A stretch of 64,000 bases of DNA from Ahaetulla prasina (GCF_028640845.1 NC_080540.1:285227524-285291523), one strand, 5' to 3'; shown: positions 40,735 to 51,637, counted from the first letter of the stretch. The notes: generated from the sequence alone by a model not told the origin. Numbers and translations: made by a program.

Positions 40735-41654
40735 AATGTGCATAAAAGGGTGGTAGAGCATATTAAATACTCGATTATTTGTGTTGTGCTGTAGAAAACA
40801 CCCCCATTTAAGCAAAAGTGGTGAGTTTAATCCGTCTGGGAAGCAAGCTAGGGGAAAGATATTTGTTCTGCATTAATTTGTGATGAATAATTGTTTAACG
40901 TGACCTTGTGCAACTTTCTTAATTTTGCTTGTTGCTATATGTAACCAACTGCCATCTGAGAATCAATTTGAAGAGTTGTTTGCCGTGTTCCTTTTCAAGT
41001 ATCAGCTATAATTGTTTCTAAAATGAAAAAAAAAAGTGTCAATAGTGCTCTGTTTGCAGTAAACAATTTATATTTATCCATTTGCATAAGAGGTTTTTTA
41101 AAAAAAATAATTTAATGGGCTTTAAGAAATATGATTTTAAGGCATGATTGCTTGAAAGCTTAATAATTGTTTATTTTCTTAATTGCCAATATAATTTCAT
41201 GTTAGACTTTGTATATTTTTTTTCCCAAACTGTCCTCTACACACACACATATTTTTTCTTCTTCTTCAGTACAACATATAAAAATGCCGAATTATGTCCT
41301 TGGTAAAACAGAGGCATATATTTGGAAACAAAGGGCTATATTGCTTCTGTTAGCCTTAATAACTCCAAATATGTGCTGGATCTATTCAGTTATGGAAAAA
41401 TAGATGCACTTTGGTTAGTTTATTGATGACTCTGGGGATTCTTCATACTGATTTGACTGATGATTTCGGTTAATCTTCTGAAACAACAGGCAATACAGTA
41501 TATATGACTAGCATATTTTTTATAAGTACTGTTTTAGTAATAGGTTGCTTTGACTTATTGAGGAACTAGATACCTTCGGATATCTAAATCATTAGCCAGA
41601 AGACAAATGGAGAAAGACTTGGGTACTCATTTTAGAACCCATCCAAATGAAAGG
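40735..41654. other. Repeat-poor AT-rich stretch; candidate conserved non-coding DNA
   Basis: 40,830-41,210 has no repeat I recognise. It contains ttaatttgtgatgaataatt, atttgcataagagg (octamer-like) and cttaataattgtttatt. The frame 41,209-41,403 shows no domain. Function is speculation. Confidence 0.35.
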
Positions 41655-41662
41655 TTCTAAAG

Positions 41663-41783
41663 CAGGGGTCTCCAACCTTGGCAACTTTTAAGACTTGTGG
41701 ACTTCAACTCCCAGATTCCTCTGCCAGCTGAGTTGGGAGTTGAACTCCACAAGTCTTAAAGTTGCCAAGGTTGGAGACCCCTG
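41663..41783. mobile_element. Foldback hAT-like element, shorter loop
   Basis: 121 bp. Ends CAGGGGTCTCCAACCTTGG and GGTTGGAGACCCCTG. Perfect target duplication ttctaaag (41,655-41,662 and 41,784-41,791). Confidence 0.95.
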
Positions 41784-41874
41784 TTCTAAAGTATGGCCGT
41801 GATCATACTTTCCATCACATTTATCTCCACAAAGTAAGCTCTTCATCTAGCGGTGAAATGCACTTACCTTTATT

Positions 41875-42379
41875 GTGACTCCAGCCCCCGAACCTGGCCC
41901 TATGCCCGAAAGTGACTTCAAGAGTGAGGGGGAAGGGCCGGTAAGGCTTACCTCGGGAGCACCGATTCCTTTGGCTCGGCTCCAGGAGCCAGAACCAGAC
42001 CAGTCGGAGGACATAATGAGGCCGTCATCCCCTGATTCCTCCCTTCCCCAGGCTACGCCTTCAGACCCAGCTGATAATAATAATCAAGCTTGGCTTGACC
42101 CGCGCTTCAGAAGATTAGAGAGGCGGCATCATCAAAAGGAAGGGTGGGGCAGGAGCCCCACCCCACAGGATATATAAGGAGCTTTGGGACTGCTCTCACT
42201 CCACGAGAAGCAAAAGTTTAGCTGAACCATTTCAAAAAGAGCTGAAAGTCTTGCTACGTGAGTCATTTGTTTGAACTTTGGCAGGCAGCTGTGATTTCTC
42301 TGCCAGGACTGATAAGAGCCGTGAATCCACTGGCTGAAGGCCAGCTCGTGGGTCTGAAGTGGGGAAGGAGACAGAACAA
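41875..42379 (+). mobile_element. Solo LTR (TGTGACTCC...GACAGAACA)
   Basis: Plus-strand relative of 33,916-34,410: gaaagtgacttcaagagtga, gctgataataataatcaagc, TATA-like gatatataaggagctttg, end GGAGACAGAACA. The 5' tip appears to have lost a base or two, so a target duplication is unclear. It lies inside a hAT-like element (agcggtgaaatgcacttacc left; accggtttgg to ggatttcactgctg right, ending about 42,524). The 100-codon frame (41,875-42,177) is LTR sequence. Confidence 0.8.
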
Positions 42380-42524
42380 CCGGTTTGGAAATGTCAGCTT
42401 GCGCATGCCTCTTCTGCGCATGCGCAGAGGGTCAAAAATGGGACGTCCCGGTGGGTGGGCAGAGCTTCCTGCCACTGGCCCTTCTGTCTCACACGAGCCA
42501 GATAGATCCAGCTGGATTTCACTG
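42380..42524 (+). mobile_element. Right part of the hAT-like element carrying the LTR
   Basis: accggtttggaaatgtcagc, 'gcgcatgcgcagagggtc', 'ggtgggtgggcagagcttcc', ending 'gctggatttcactgctg'. Left part is about 41,851-41,874. Target duplication not clear. 42,525-42,663 is unassigned. Confidence 0.55.
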
Positions 42525-42663
42525 CTGTCTTCTGAATGGCAAGATGCTTTTTATATTGTAGCTCCAGAGGGAATTAGTAAAACTCTCAGCAGCTTCTTGT
42601 AAACTGTTTGTGAAGCATGATAGATAAAACCACATACAGATATATATATATTCCAAGTTAATC

Positions 42664-42757
42664 CCCATACTGAGCTGGGGTGGCGCAGTGGTTAGAGTGC
42701 AGTACTGCAGGCTACTTCTGCTGACTGCCGGCTGCCTGCTATTTGGCAGTTCATGTG
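42664..42757 (+). mobile_element. tRNA-derived SINE head, truncated
   Basis: gagctggggtggcgcagtgg, ttagagtgcagtactgcagg, then ctgccggctgcctgctattt. Same family as 9,239 in the opposite orientation. The sequence stops at the B-box region (ggcagttcatgtgg). Confidence 0.75.
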
Positions 42758-42845
42758 GGGAGGAAATGGAGGAGTGGGGAGGGAATGGGGATTTTTCAGT
42801 ATCCTTCCCCTTGCCATGCCCACCAAGCCACACCACACCATACCA
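42758..42845 (+). mobile_element. Fragment of CAGGGGTGAAATCC element
   Basis: 'ggagtggggagggaatgggg', 'tttttcagtatccttcccc', 'gccatgcccaccaagccaca' match the minisatellite and right block of 45,534. Neither end is present. Confidence 0.65.
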
Positions 42846-43380
42846 CTGCACTGAGTCACCATGATCTAACTACTAGCCAAACTGGCTCTCACGTTATAGT
42901 GTCATACCTTCCCTTCTCTCCATCATACGTCAAGAGATTGAGAGTAGAGAGGTGCAAAGAGATTCATGTTTCTAACCTCAAAAATGTTGAGCTTGAAAGA
43001 GATTGTGGATGCTTTAAATTCTATTTTGAGGTTGGAATGGAGCAAGCAGCCGGCAGTCAGCAGAAGTAGATACCTTGGTCCAACTTTGAAGCAAAACTTG
43101 GCCATTTCAAGTAGGGCTGTTTTGAGTGTTGTGATAGTCCTGGGCACCGCAATTCAGCTTCATTTTGGTAGACTGTCATTGACTGCTTTGGCCTAACATC
43201 TTTTCAGCCAAGCCAGTAGCAGGAAACAATTATGTATCTGTGACTACTGGTTTAGATTGGTATAGCAATGTAGTTTCAACACTACATTGTGTTGAAAGGA
43301 AATTAGCAGAAAATCAGCACGTGGACTGATAGAAGAATATTTGTACCTATAGTACATGAGGGTCAACCCGCCTAGTAAAT
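42846..43380. other. Unassigned; tiny SINE-like piece
   Basis: 43,043-43,072 (gcagccggcagtcagcagaa) is complementary to the SINE segment at 42,715-42,740. Otherwise no feature. Confidence 0.4.
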
Positions 43381-43475
43381 TAAATTACTTTGCAGACTGG
43401 CTATGCAAAGATATCTGTTTGTGCATGCACAAAACTATATTTTTATCTGTTATTTTATATATGCTTGACAAATAA

Positions 43476-43530
<55 letters not shown>
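43381..43530 (+). mobile_element. LINE 3' end with (AAAT)n tail
   Basis: 'ttatatatgcttgacaaata' then about 15 AAAT units (43,468-43,530), the terminal pattern of the CR1-like family at 30,172. Upstream sequence is too diverged to follow. Confidence 0.6.
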
Positions 43531-43869
43531 AATTTATAGACATGTACATTCTTTATGGTGTTAAGGAGTAAATGCAAAGACTATTAACTGTATAATTATG
43601 GTTTTATTCATTCATAAAGCTTTGATAGATGAATGCAACCCAGCGTTCAGATCTTGAGCTTTGGGGTGATTTTGAATATGCAAAGACTATGTGATGGTTT
43701 ATGCAAATAAATAAACATGCAAATAAACCACATGCAATGGTTTATTGATTAAACATTCCTACATGTGTACTCTAGTGTCTTACGATTGGAATATTAATAA
43801 CATACATGCAGAAATAAACACTTGGAGCCCTTTTATTTGCAGTCAACAGCTACCATTTTATTATTTTTT
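43531..43869. other. No recognised feature
   Basis: AT-rich with several 'atgcaaataa' strings (about 43,700-43,730). Nothing supported. Confidence 0.4.
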
Positions 43870-44036
43870 TCAATTATTTCATTTCATTGTTTATTTTATT
43901 TTATTTTAATGCTGCCAATCTCACTGTCAAGAAACTCTGGGGAGCTTACAAACATCATAAGACACAGATTACAAACATTAAAAGTTTAAATATTAAATAA
44001 ACAGAAATTAAACAAGTTAAAACCCAAATACTATAT
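43870..44036 (-). mobile_element. Old L2-like LINE 3' end
   Basis: 'ttttattttaatgctgccaa', 'aaactctggggagcttacaa', 'tttaaatattaaataaacag'. It resembles the fragment at 57,755-57,853. Confidence 0.55.
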
Positions 44037-44040
44037 GGTG

Positions 44041-44171
44041 CAGTGTCTAACTTGAGGCGTCACACTGCTGTCACATGTCGTTTTGTGACGTTTTTCCCCT
44101 TCACGGAGCGGGGGTGGGCGTGGCCTGTGCATGACTCATCTGGCTCACGGGCCGCCAGTTTGACATCCCTG
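44041..44171. mobile_element. Short hAT element, relative of 38,047
   Basis: cagtgtctaacttgaggc at left, 'gccagtttgacatccctg' at right; interior 'gtcgttttgtgacg' and 'gggggtgggcgtggcctg'. The target duplication has decayed (atatggtg versus atgtaggt). Confidence 0.75.
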
Positions 44172-44174
44172 ATG

Positions 44175-44455
44175 TAGGTGGACTCTTTTTTTTTTTATTT
44201 GAATTTATATCCCGCCCTTCTCCGAAGATTCAGGGCGGCTTACACTGTGTTAAGCAATAGTGTTCATCCATTTGTATATTATATACAAAGTCAACTTTAT
44301 TGCCCCCAACAATCTGGGTCCTCATTTTACCTACCTTATAAAGGATGGAAGGCTGAGTCAACCTTGGGCATGGTGGGACTTGAACTTGCAGTAATTGCAA
44401 GCAGCTGTGTTAATAACAAACAGACTTAGTCTGCTGAGCCACCAGAGGCCCCTGT
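44175..44455 (-). mobile_element. tRNA-derived SINE with L2-like 3' end
   Basis: Minus strand: head cctctggtggctcagcagac, B-box-like gttcaagtcccacc, body 'ggttgactcagccttccatc', then 'gtaagccgccctgaatcttc' and 'gggcgggatataaattc'. The last block matches the end of L2-like LINEs at 62,060, suggesting the SINE borrowed an L2-type tail. Confidence 0.82.
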
Positions 44456-44607
44456 AAGTAAGAGTCTTCTCTTACTAACCATTTCCAATATAGTATACCT
44501 CCACCCATCGGGATCCCAGGCCAATCAGAACAGCCAGGTTGTAAGTCCCTTCCAGAAGGAAAAATATCAATATCAATATATAGATATAGATGAATATAGA
44601 TAGGTAT

Positions 44608-44750
44608 GGATGGAGTTACTGAAGCAGTCGGCGTGAGCTTAAATAAACTCCAGAGGATGATAGAGGATAGGAAGGCCTGAAGGAACGTTGTTCATGGGGT
44701 CGTGATGGGTCAGACATGACTTCACAACTAACAACAACAACAACAATAGA
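44608..44750 (+). mobile_element. Bov-B LINE 3' end with (CAA)n tail
   Basis: 'ggagttactgaagcagtcgg', 'ctccagaggatgatagagga', 'cgttgttcatggggtcgtga', 'gggtcagacatgacttcaca', 'actaacaacaacaacaac'. This is the plus-orientation equivalent of 22,443-22,600. Confidence 0.9.
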
Positions 44751-44757
44751 TATAGAT

Positions 44758-45035
44758 ATTTTCCTAACAGTCAGAACAATTTATCAGTGGAACAACTTGC
44801 CTGCAGAAGTTGTAAATGCTCCAACACTGGAAATTTTTAAGAAAATGTTGGATAACCATCTCTCTGAAGTGGTGTAAGGTTTCCTGCCTTGGCAGGGGGT
44901 TGGACTAGAAGACCTCCAAGGTCCCTTCCAACTCTGTTATTATATTATATTTTTCAAACGAGCTTAAATACTTGTAACTAAGACAGAGGCCAGGGTTACG
45001 AATCTTCAGTATGATAAATAAGGCTTTCTATTAGC
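44758..45035 (+). mobile_element. CR1 LINE 3' end plus short piece of duplicated block Y
   Basis: 44,758-44,950 is the CR1 end (agtggaacaacttgcctgca; gggttggactagaagacctc). 44,951-45,035 (tttttcaaac, an extra gagcttaaata, then cttgtaactaagacagaggc to ggctttctattagcttg) equals the start of Y1 (48,172) and Y2 (54,109). It is the only third copy of this boundary. Confidence 0.85.
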
Positions 45036-45525
45036 TTGTTTACTCTGTTGTTATGATATAGATATAGATATATTAGAACAATAAGAAATCAAATGTAAAT
45101 AGGATGTATATACATCTGGCTTATTTATTTTCAGACTGGAACATGTTTATCTTCACCAGAGAAAAGTGTTAAATTAAAAAGAAAGTCGTTCTACTGTTAA
45201 TGAGCTATTTCAGTGACTCTGCATTTTGTCATTTTACTCTGGGACACATAAAGCATCTATCTCTAGACGCTCTTAATGGGCTTGGGTTTGCTCACACAGT
45301 ACACTGTATTTAACGTGGATTCTTGTAAATGATCTGGACTGGAGGTTTCTAAATAAGATTATAATCAAAGTGGGTGTTTGTTGTTTTTCCTTAACAGTTT
45401 CTTCAAGATATTGTATCTCCTCCATTAATGATCACTTTCGCCCCTTTAGTGCTAATGTTTACTCCTTAGACCAGAGATGTTGTTTTCTGCTTACTTTATT
45501 CCCAACTCACACTTTCTTTGCAATG
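45036..45525. other. No recognised feature
   Basis: AT-rich unique-looking DNA. Nothing supported. Confidence 0.4.
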
Positions 45526-45533
45526 GTCTTTCC

Positions 45534-45803
45534 CAGGACCGGTAGTGGAAATTTTGAGTAGTTTGGAGAACTGGCAAATACCACCTCTGGCTGGCCCCAG
45601 TGTGGGGTGGGAATGGAGATTTTGCAATATCCTTCCCCCAGGAGTAGGAAGAGAATGGGGATTTTGCAGTATCCTTCCCCTGGAATGGGGTGGGAATGGA
45701 GATTTTGCAGTATCCTTCCCCTGCCATGCCCACCAAGCCACACCACACCCACCAAGCCACGCCCAGAAAACCGGTAGTAAAACAAATTTGAATTCCACCA
45801 CTG
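45534..45803 (+). mobile_element. hAT-like element with minisatellite, complete
   Basis: Ends CAGGACCGGTAGTGG and GAATTCCACCACTG. Perfect target duplication gtctttcc (45,526-45,533 and 45,804-45,811). About three minisatellite units (gtgggaatggagattttgca; atatccttcccccaggag). The left tip is internally deleted relative to 35,326. Confidence 0.92.
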
Positions 45804-45983
45804 GTCTTTCCAAAGTGTGCCTATGTGTATCTGTGTAAAAGTGTAAGAAATATTCTAACTGAATGTGGACTTAGGAAAAGGATCACATCTGCAGAACACT
45901 GGTCACCACAAATAATGGCGCTTTGAATACTGAATTGGATAATTTTTTATTTTATTTTCAGTGGCCACACATAGTCTCTAAGA

Positions 45984-46076
45984 CAGGGGTCTCCAACCTT
46001 GGCAGCTTTAAGACTTGTGGACTTCAACTCCCAGAATTCCTCAGCCAGTTTTGCTAAGAGACAGAGAGAGGGAGGG

Positions 46077-46110
<34 letters not shown>
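45984..46110. mobile_element. Half foldback element followed by GA repeat
   Basis: Left arm caggggtctccaaccttggc to ttcctcagccagttttgct, preceded by ctctaaga (nnnTAnnn). The right arm is missing; a (GA)n run (about 46,056-46,112) starts where it should be. Confidence 0.8.
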
Positions 46111-46112
<2 letters not shown>

Positions 46113-46586
46113 AGAGCTAAACAGCTTGCATACTTAGAAATCAAACTGCACAGTGAAGAGCGAAAAGGAAAGCTTACATTTTTGTGTGTAAGTTTTGATT
46201 GTCTAATATTTCACATACTGCCACATTTTGGAAATGGATTCAGTGAATGGTAGATTCATTCATTTTGTTTTCAACGTTATAAAGCCCAAGTGAAGTAAGT
46301 AAAATGAATCAAACCAAAGCAAATAATAATGAACTGAAACAGAGAAACAAAACAAAGATGAGGAGAATTAAAGCTACTCAGCTGTTACAAATAAAGAGGG
46401 AAATTCTAATGGAACCAAATGTGAGTTTGATTCTTTATTCAGGCTTCTTGTTTATTAAATTTATTCCGATTGGAAGCCAAGTTTCAACACTCAAGCTACA
46501 TGCTGAGTGGCAGAAGGGTAGATATATATGGACAAAAGTGAAGGTACTTCCCTGTGATGGTGCCCTAAATAATACATAATACAATG
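46113..46586. other. No recognised feature
   Basis: AT-rich. The frame at 46,304-46,579 has no domain. Nothing supported. Confidence 0.4.
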
Positions 46587-46594
46587 CAATGGTC

Positions 46595-47203
46595 CAGGGT
46601 AAAATATAAAATTTGTTACTACCGGTTCTGTGGGCGTGGCTTGGGGGGGTAATGTGACTGGGTGGGCATGGCCAACTTTTTTTTTCTTTTAAAAGCAAAA
46701 CAGAAGTGGTTGTAAAAAATTGCTTTTAAAAGCCTGTGAAGATCAGGCAACTCAGCTGGGATCGCCAGAGGGAAAAAAGCTTCTAAAAGGTTCTGACGAT
46801 ACCAGCTGAGTTGCCTGATCGCCAGAACCTTTTAAAAGCATGTTTTCTACAAGTTCTTCGGCCAACGAGGTTGTAAAAAAAATGCTTTTAAAAGGTTCTG
46901 GCGATCAGGCAATCCAGCTGGGATCGCCAGAGGAGCCTTTTAAAAGCGTTATTTTTTTACAACCTCTTCAGCCGATTACAGCTGAGCCGCAGGATCATCA
47001 GAGGCTTTTTTTTTACTTTTAAAAGCATTTTTTCAGCAGAAGAAAAAATGCTTTTAAAAGTTAAAAAAAAACACCTCTGATGATCGCGTGGCTCAGCTGG
47101 GGCGGGGGGGGGCAGGGATTTTTGCTACTTGTTCTCTGAACCACCCGCTGCCATCGCTACCGGATCAAGCGATTCAGTCCGAACTGGGAGCATTTCACCC
47201 CTG
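46595..47203. mobile_element. 609-bp palindromic hAT-like element
   Basis: Starts CAGGGTAAAATATAAAATTT, ends GAGCATTTCACCCCTG. Perfect target duplication caatggtc (46,587-46,594 and 47,204-47,211). The interior is a chain of inverted and direct repeats built on 'cttttaaaagcattttt', 'ggcaactcagctgggatcg' and 'acaacctcttcagccga'. Non-coding, with extreme hairpin potential. Confidence 0.92.
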
Positions 47204-47340
47204 CAATGGTCTGTATTGCAGTTTTTACAACACTACAGTCAGCTGTGAGAGAATCTTTCCAACTCGGCCTCTTCTAACTTTCCAGTTTGCCCATTCATTT
47301 CCCTCCTAATGCAATATAGATAGAAGAAAGATTTTTGGAA

Positions 47341-47690
47341 GTACAGTTAGTCCTTGACTTATAACCATTTTTAATGACCGTTACAATGGCCCTGAAAAAA
47401 ACTGACTTGTGACCATTTTTCACACTTACGACCATTGCAGCGTTCCCGTAGTCATATGGTCAGAATTCAGATACTTGGCAATTGGCTCACATTTATAACA
47501 GTTTCAAGTGTCCTGGGGTCATGTGATCCCCTTTTGCAACCACTTGATAAGCAAAGTCAATGGGGAAGTCAGATTCACTTAACAACCGTGCTCCTAATTG
47601 CAGTGATTCACTTAAGAACTGTGGCAAGAAAGGTGATAAAACAGGGCAAAACTCAGTTAACCACTGCCTCGCTTAGCAACAGAAAGTTTT
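47341..47690 (+). mobile_element. TACAGGTAGTCC element, left part (in X1)
   Basis: gtacagttagtccttgactt, 'gtgtcctggggtcatgtgat', 'cacttaacaaccgtgctcct', to 'gcttagcaacagaaagttt'. A CR1 end follows directly. Its right end is about 2.2 kb away (49,920-49,944), after block Y1. Confidence 0.85.
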
Positions 47691-48165
47691 GGTCACCACG
47701 ATGTAAAAAAGATGCTGAGACTCTAGAAAGAGTGCAGAGAAGAGCAACAAAGATGATTTGGGGACTGGAGGCTAAAACATATGAAGAACAGTTGCAGGAA
47801 CTGGGTATGTCTAGTTTAATGAAAAGAAAGACTAGGGAGACATGATAGCAGTGTTCCAATATCTCAGGGGCTGCCACAAAGAAGAGGAGTCGGGCTGTTC
47901 TCCAAAGCACCTGAGGATAGAACAAGAAGCAATGGGTGGAAACTGATCAAGGAAAGAAGCAACTTAGAACTAAGGAGAAATTTCCTGACAGTTAGAACAA
48001 TTAATAAGCGGAACAACTTGCCTTCAGAAGTTGTAAATGCCCCAATACTGGAAACTTTTAAGAAGATGTTGGATAACCATCTGTCTGAGATGGTGTAGGG
48101 TTTCCTGCCTGGGCAGGGGTTGGACTAGAAGGCCTCAAGGTCCCTTCCAACTCTGTTATTATATT
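47684..48165 (+). mobile_element. CR1 LINE 3' end (in X1), frames broken
   Basis: From 'ttttggtcaccacgatgtaa' to 'ccaactctgttattat'. Encodes the same C-terminus as X2 but single-base losses (about 47,836 and 47,886) break the frame. Confidence 0.9.
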
Positions 48166-48618
48166 ATATTTTTCAAACTTACTTGTAACTAAGACAGAGG
48201 CCAGGGTTACGAATCTTCAGTATGATAAATAAGGCTTTCCATTAGCTTGCAGGAATATAATCAACAAATCTCCATGCCCTTTTTTCTCTAATTAAAAAAA
48301 AAAACTATTATATCTAAGTGTGAAAAAGAATGCCGCGTGGGGGGTTTGTATAGTTAACAGTTCAAATGGTTCCCCAATTACATATTTGTGGAATGCATGC
48401 CTGTGTGTGTGTATTTGTGTTTATAATCCAGCCCAAGATTATTTGTTTGAAACTGGTGAACAGAAGGAAAAAGTAAGCTCAGAGGAATAGATTTTATGCC
48501 AAACATCGATCAGTTCCAGCATCAGGACCGATTTATTATCCTGTAGGGTTTCTGGATAGCTGGCACACTGCGAAGACCACTCCATGGCATTATCTATTAA
48601 ACAAATTAAACAAAGAAA

Positions 48619-48619
48619 G

Positions 48620-48676
<57 letters not shown>

Positions 48677-48732
48677 TTCCTTCCTTCCTTCCTTCCTTCC
48701 TTCCTTCCTTCCTTCCTTCCTTCCTTCCTTTT

Positions 48733-48771
<39 letters not shown>

Positions 48772-48774
48772 CTT
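48619..48774. repeat. (CTTT)n(CCTT)n(CTTT)n microsatellite in Y1
   Basis: CTTT to about 48,672, CCTT to about 48,728, CTTT again to 48,770. Confidence 0.96.
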
Positions 48775-49243
48775 TCAACACTGTTGAAAATTAGATATTT
48801 TTTCCTTCCCTTTTCCCCATTATTTACACCCTCTGATCACATCCTCAACATTGGAGGGTGTAAATGATCACTACTCTAGCACAGAGTAGAGCCTGCTGGT
48901 AACTTTCTATCAAACTTAACACTGTGTTTTTCTGTTCCTACTACCTGCTTGGCTGCCCATCTGGACACCTCGGTGTTTTATTTTCATCCTGACTGCTACA
49001 ATGTCAATAGCAACATGGGTGAAACTTACCCACATTTCAGTTCAGAGCTGAGAAGAAAGGATGCCTTTCTCCAGGCGTAATATTTTAAATCTTCTTTTGG
49101 CTACTGCTTTTCAGGTAATAGGACGAATTGTTTTAATGATTCACATATGTGTACCATGCTTAGATAGGCATTTTAAATAGCTTATAGCTGTGAAACTGTT
49201 CTGCCAGAGCCACACATTGGACATCTTGGTGGGAAAAAACAAT

Positions 49244-49251
49244 CATCTATC

Positions 49252-49322
<71 letters not shown>

Positions 49323-49399
49323 ATCTATCATCTATCTATCTACAGTGTCTATCTATATCTATCTATCTATCTATCATCTATCTATCTACAGTGTCTATC

Positions 49400-49475
<76 letters not shown>

Positions 49476-49600
49476 ATCTAATCTAATCTAATCTAATCCT
49501 ATCTATCTAGCTATCTAGCTATCTAGCTATCTACATTATCTATCTACCTCTATCTATCTAGCTATCTATCATCTATCTACAATATCTCCTCAATCGTTTA
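49244..49600. repeat. (ATCT)n = GATA-type array in Y1
   Basis: About 240 bp of nearly pure ATCT with two 'acagtgtctatct' interruptions. Then variants (ATCTA, AGCT) to 49,600. Reads (GATA)n on the minus strand. Confidence 0.96.
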
Positions 49601-49905
49601 TCCAACAGTCATTTTTTCGGTGCAATCTGATCATTTTCAGACTAGGTAATCAATGGACATACTGTTCTGTCAAGAACATAGAGTTATTTGGAAAATGTCT
49701 TCTTCCAGATTTCTTTTTTTCATTTTCTCATCCAGACCTAGTTTTTCCTAGTGCCCTATCCAATTATGTTACCTTAAAAATATTCCATAATTTAGATCTA
49801 TAAACATTCATTTATCTATTTTTCTCATGGTTTTTTACACTTTTCAATGAAATGCACCTGGCATTCACAGATTTCCCTAAACAAACACATTATTATTATT
49901 GTTGT

Positions 49906-50530
49906 TATTATTATTATTATTGTGGTCATAAGTTGAGGACTATCTGTACAACCCAGATTGCTCTCAATCTCATCAAGTCAGTCCATATGTTCAAGGAAAC
50001 ACCTATAGGGTGCTTCCTTAAATGGCCCTTTGGAGTCATGATGGGTGAGGTTAAAATCAGTGGTGGGATTCAGCTGGTTTGCACCAGTTCACGAGAACTG
50101 GTTGTTAAATTACATCCCCCTCCCCTACCAAAGTGGATCCTGGATGCTGTGCTGCAACGGAACGGCCAGTGTGAGGGAAGGAGAAGGGGACTCTTTCTTC
50201 TCCCTGCTCCTACTCCTTCCCTTGTGCTGGCCACTCCATTTCCCATTTCTCCATTGCAGAGCAGCCCCCAGGATCCACTTTGATAGTGGGGCAGGCTCCT
50301 CCGCATGTGTAGTGGAGCTCAGGGGTTAAATGCTCCCAGTTCGGACCGGATCAGCCGATCTGGTAGCAATGGCGGCAGGTGGTTCGGAGAACCGGTAGCA
50401 ATAATCCCTGCCCCCCCCACACACACACACACATGCCCAGCTGAGTCATGCAATCGTCAGAGCCTTTTTTTTTTTAACTTTTAAAAGCATTTTTTTAATA
50501 ACCTCATCGGCTGAAGAGGTTGTAAAAAAA
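49906..50530. repeat. Duplicated block Z1
   Basis: Matches Z2 (51,646-52,272) at an offset of exactly 1,740. Begins with the right end of a TACAGGTAGTCC element (gtcataagttgaggactatc). It continues through a cagtggtgggattcagctgg end (50,061) and a GC-rich segment into the left arm of a palindromic element (50,327 on). Confidence 0.95.
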
Positions 50531-50690
50531 ATGCTTTTAAAAGTTAAAAAAAAACACCTCTGATGATCGCGTGGCTCAGCTGGGGCGGGGGGGCAGGGAT
50601 TTTTGCTACTTGTTCTCTGAACCACCCGCTGCCATTGCTACTGGATCAAGCGATTCAGTCTGAACTGGGAGCATTTCACCCCTGCAATGG
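50327..50690. mobile_element. Palindromic hAT-like element, chimeric at its centre
   Basis: Left arm (aggggttaaatgctcccagt; aaccggtagcaataatccct; ttttaacttttaaaagcatt) belongs to Z. Right arm from about 50,525 belongs to X2 (aacacctctgatgatcgcgt to gggagcatttcacccctg). The result is a 364-bp near-perfect hairpin formed by recombination of two copies. Confidence 0.82.
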
Positions 50691-51637
50691 TCTGTATTGC
50701 AGTTTTTACAACACTACAGTCAGCTGTGAGAGAATCTTTCCAACTCGGCCTCTTCTAACTTTCCAGTTTGCCCATTCATTTCTCTCCTAATACAATATAG
50801 ATAGAAGAAAGATTTTTGGAAGTACAGTTAGTCCTTGACTTATAACCATTTTTAATGACCGTTACAATGGCCCTGAAAAAAACTGACTTATGACCATTTT
50901 TCACACTTACGACCATTGCGGCGTCCCCGTAGTCATATGGTCAGAATTCAGATACTTGGCAATTGGCTCACATTTATAACAGTTTCAAGTGTCCTGGGGT
51001 CATGTGATCCCCTTTTGCAACCACTTGATAAGCAAAGTCAATGGGGAAGTCAGATTCACTTAACAACCGTGCTCCTAATTGCAGTGATTCACTTAAGAAC
51101 TGTGGCAAGAAAGGTGATAAAACAGGGCAAAACTCAATTAACCACTGCCTCGCTTAGCAACAGAAAGTTTTGGTCACCACGATGTAAAAAAGATGCTGAG
51201 ACTCTAGAAAGAGTGCAGAGAAGAGCAACAAAGATGATTAGGGGACTGGAGGCTAAAACATATGAAGAACAGTTGCAGGAACTGGGTATGTCTAGTTTAA
51301 TGAAAAGAAAGACTAGGGGAGACATGATAGCAGTGTTCCAATATCTCAGGGGCTGCCACAAAGAAGAGGGAGTCGGGCTGTTCTCCAAAGCACCTGAGGG
51401 TAGAACAAGAAGCAATGGGTGGAAACTGATCAAGGAAAGAAGCAACTTAGAACTAAGGAGAAATTTCCTAACAGTTAGAACAATTAATAAGTGGAACAAC
51501 TTGCCTGCAGAAGTTGTAAATGCCCCAATACTGGAAACTTTTAAGAAGATGTTGGATAACCATCTGTCTGAGATGGTGTAGGGTTTCCTGCCTGGGCAGG
51601 GGGTTGGACTAGAAGGCCTCCAAGGTCCCTTCCAACT
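50525..51637. repeat. Duplicated block X2
   Basis: Second copy of X1. Here the CR1 3' end runs directly into (TTATTA)n and the right end of the TACAGGTAGTCC element, so X2-Z2 shows the simple, probably ancestral, insertion. Confidence 0.93.

Larger units (their letters stand above)
47044..48165. repeat. Duplicated block X1
   Basis: Matches X2 (50,525-51,637) with few differences. It comprises the right arm of the palindromic element, the downstream flank 'caatggtctgtattgcag', the left part of a TACAGGTAGTCC element and a CR1 end. Small indels distinguish X1 (for example aagaagaggagtc versus aagaagagggagtc). Confidence 0.93.
48165..49920. repeat. Duplicated block Y1
   Basis: Matches Y2 (54,097-55,847) at an offset of about 5,940. 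Contents: 'acagaggccagggttacgaa', unique DNA, a CTTT/CCTT array, 'gcctgctggtaactttctat', a GATA array and 'cctggcattcacagatttcc', ending in (ATT)n. The two differ mainly in microsatellite length. Confidence 0.93.
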
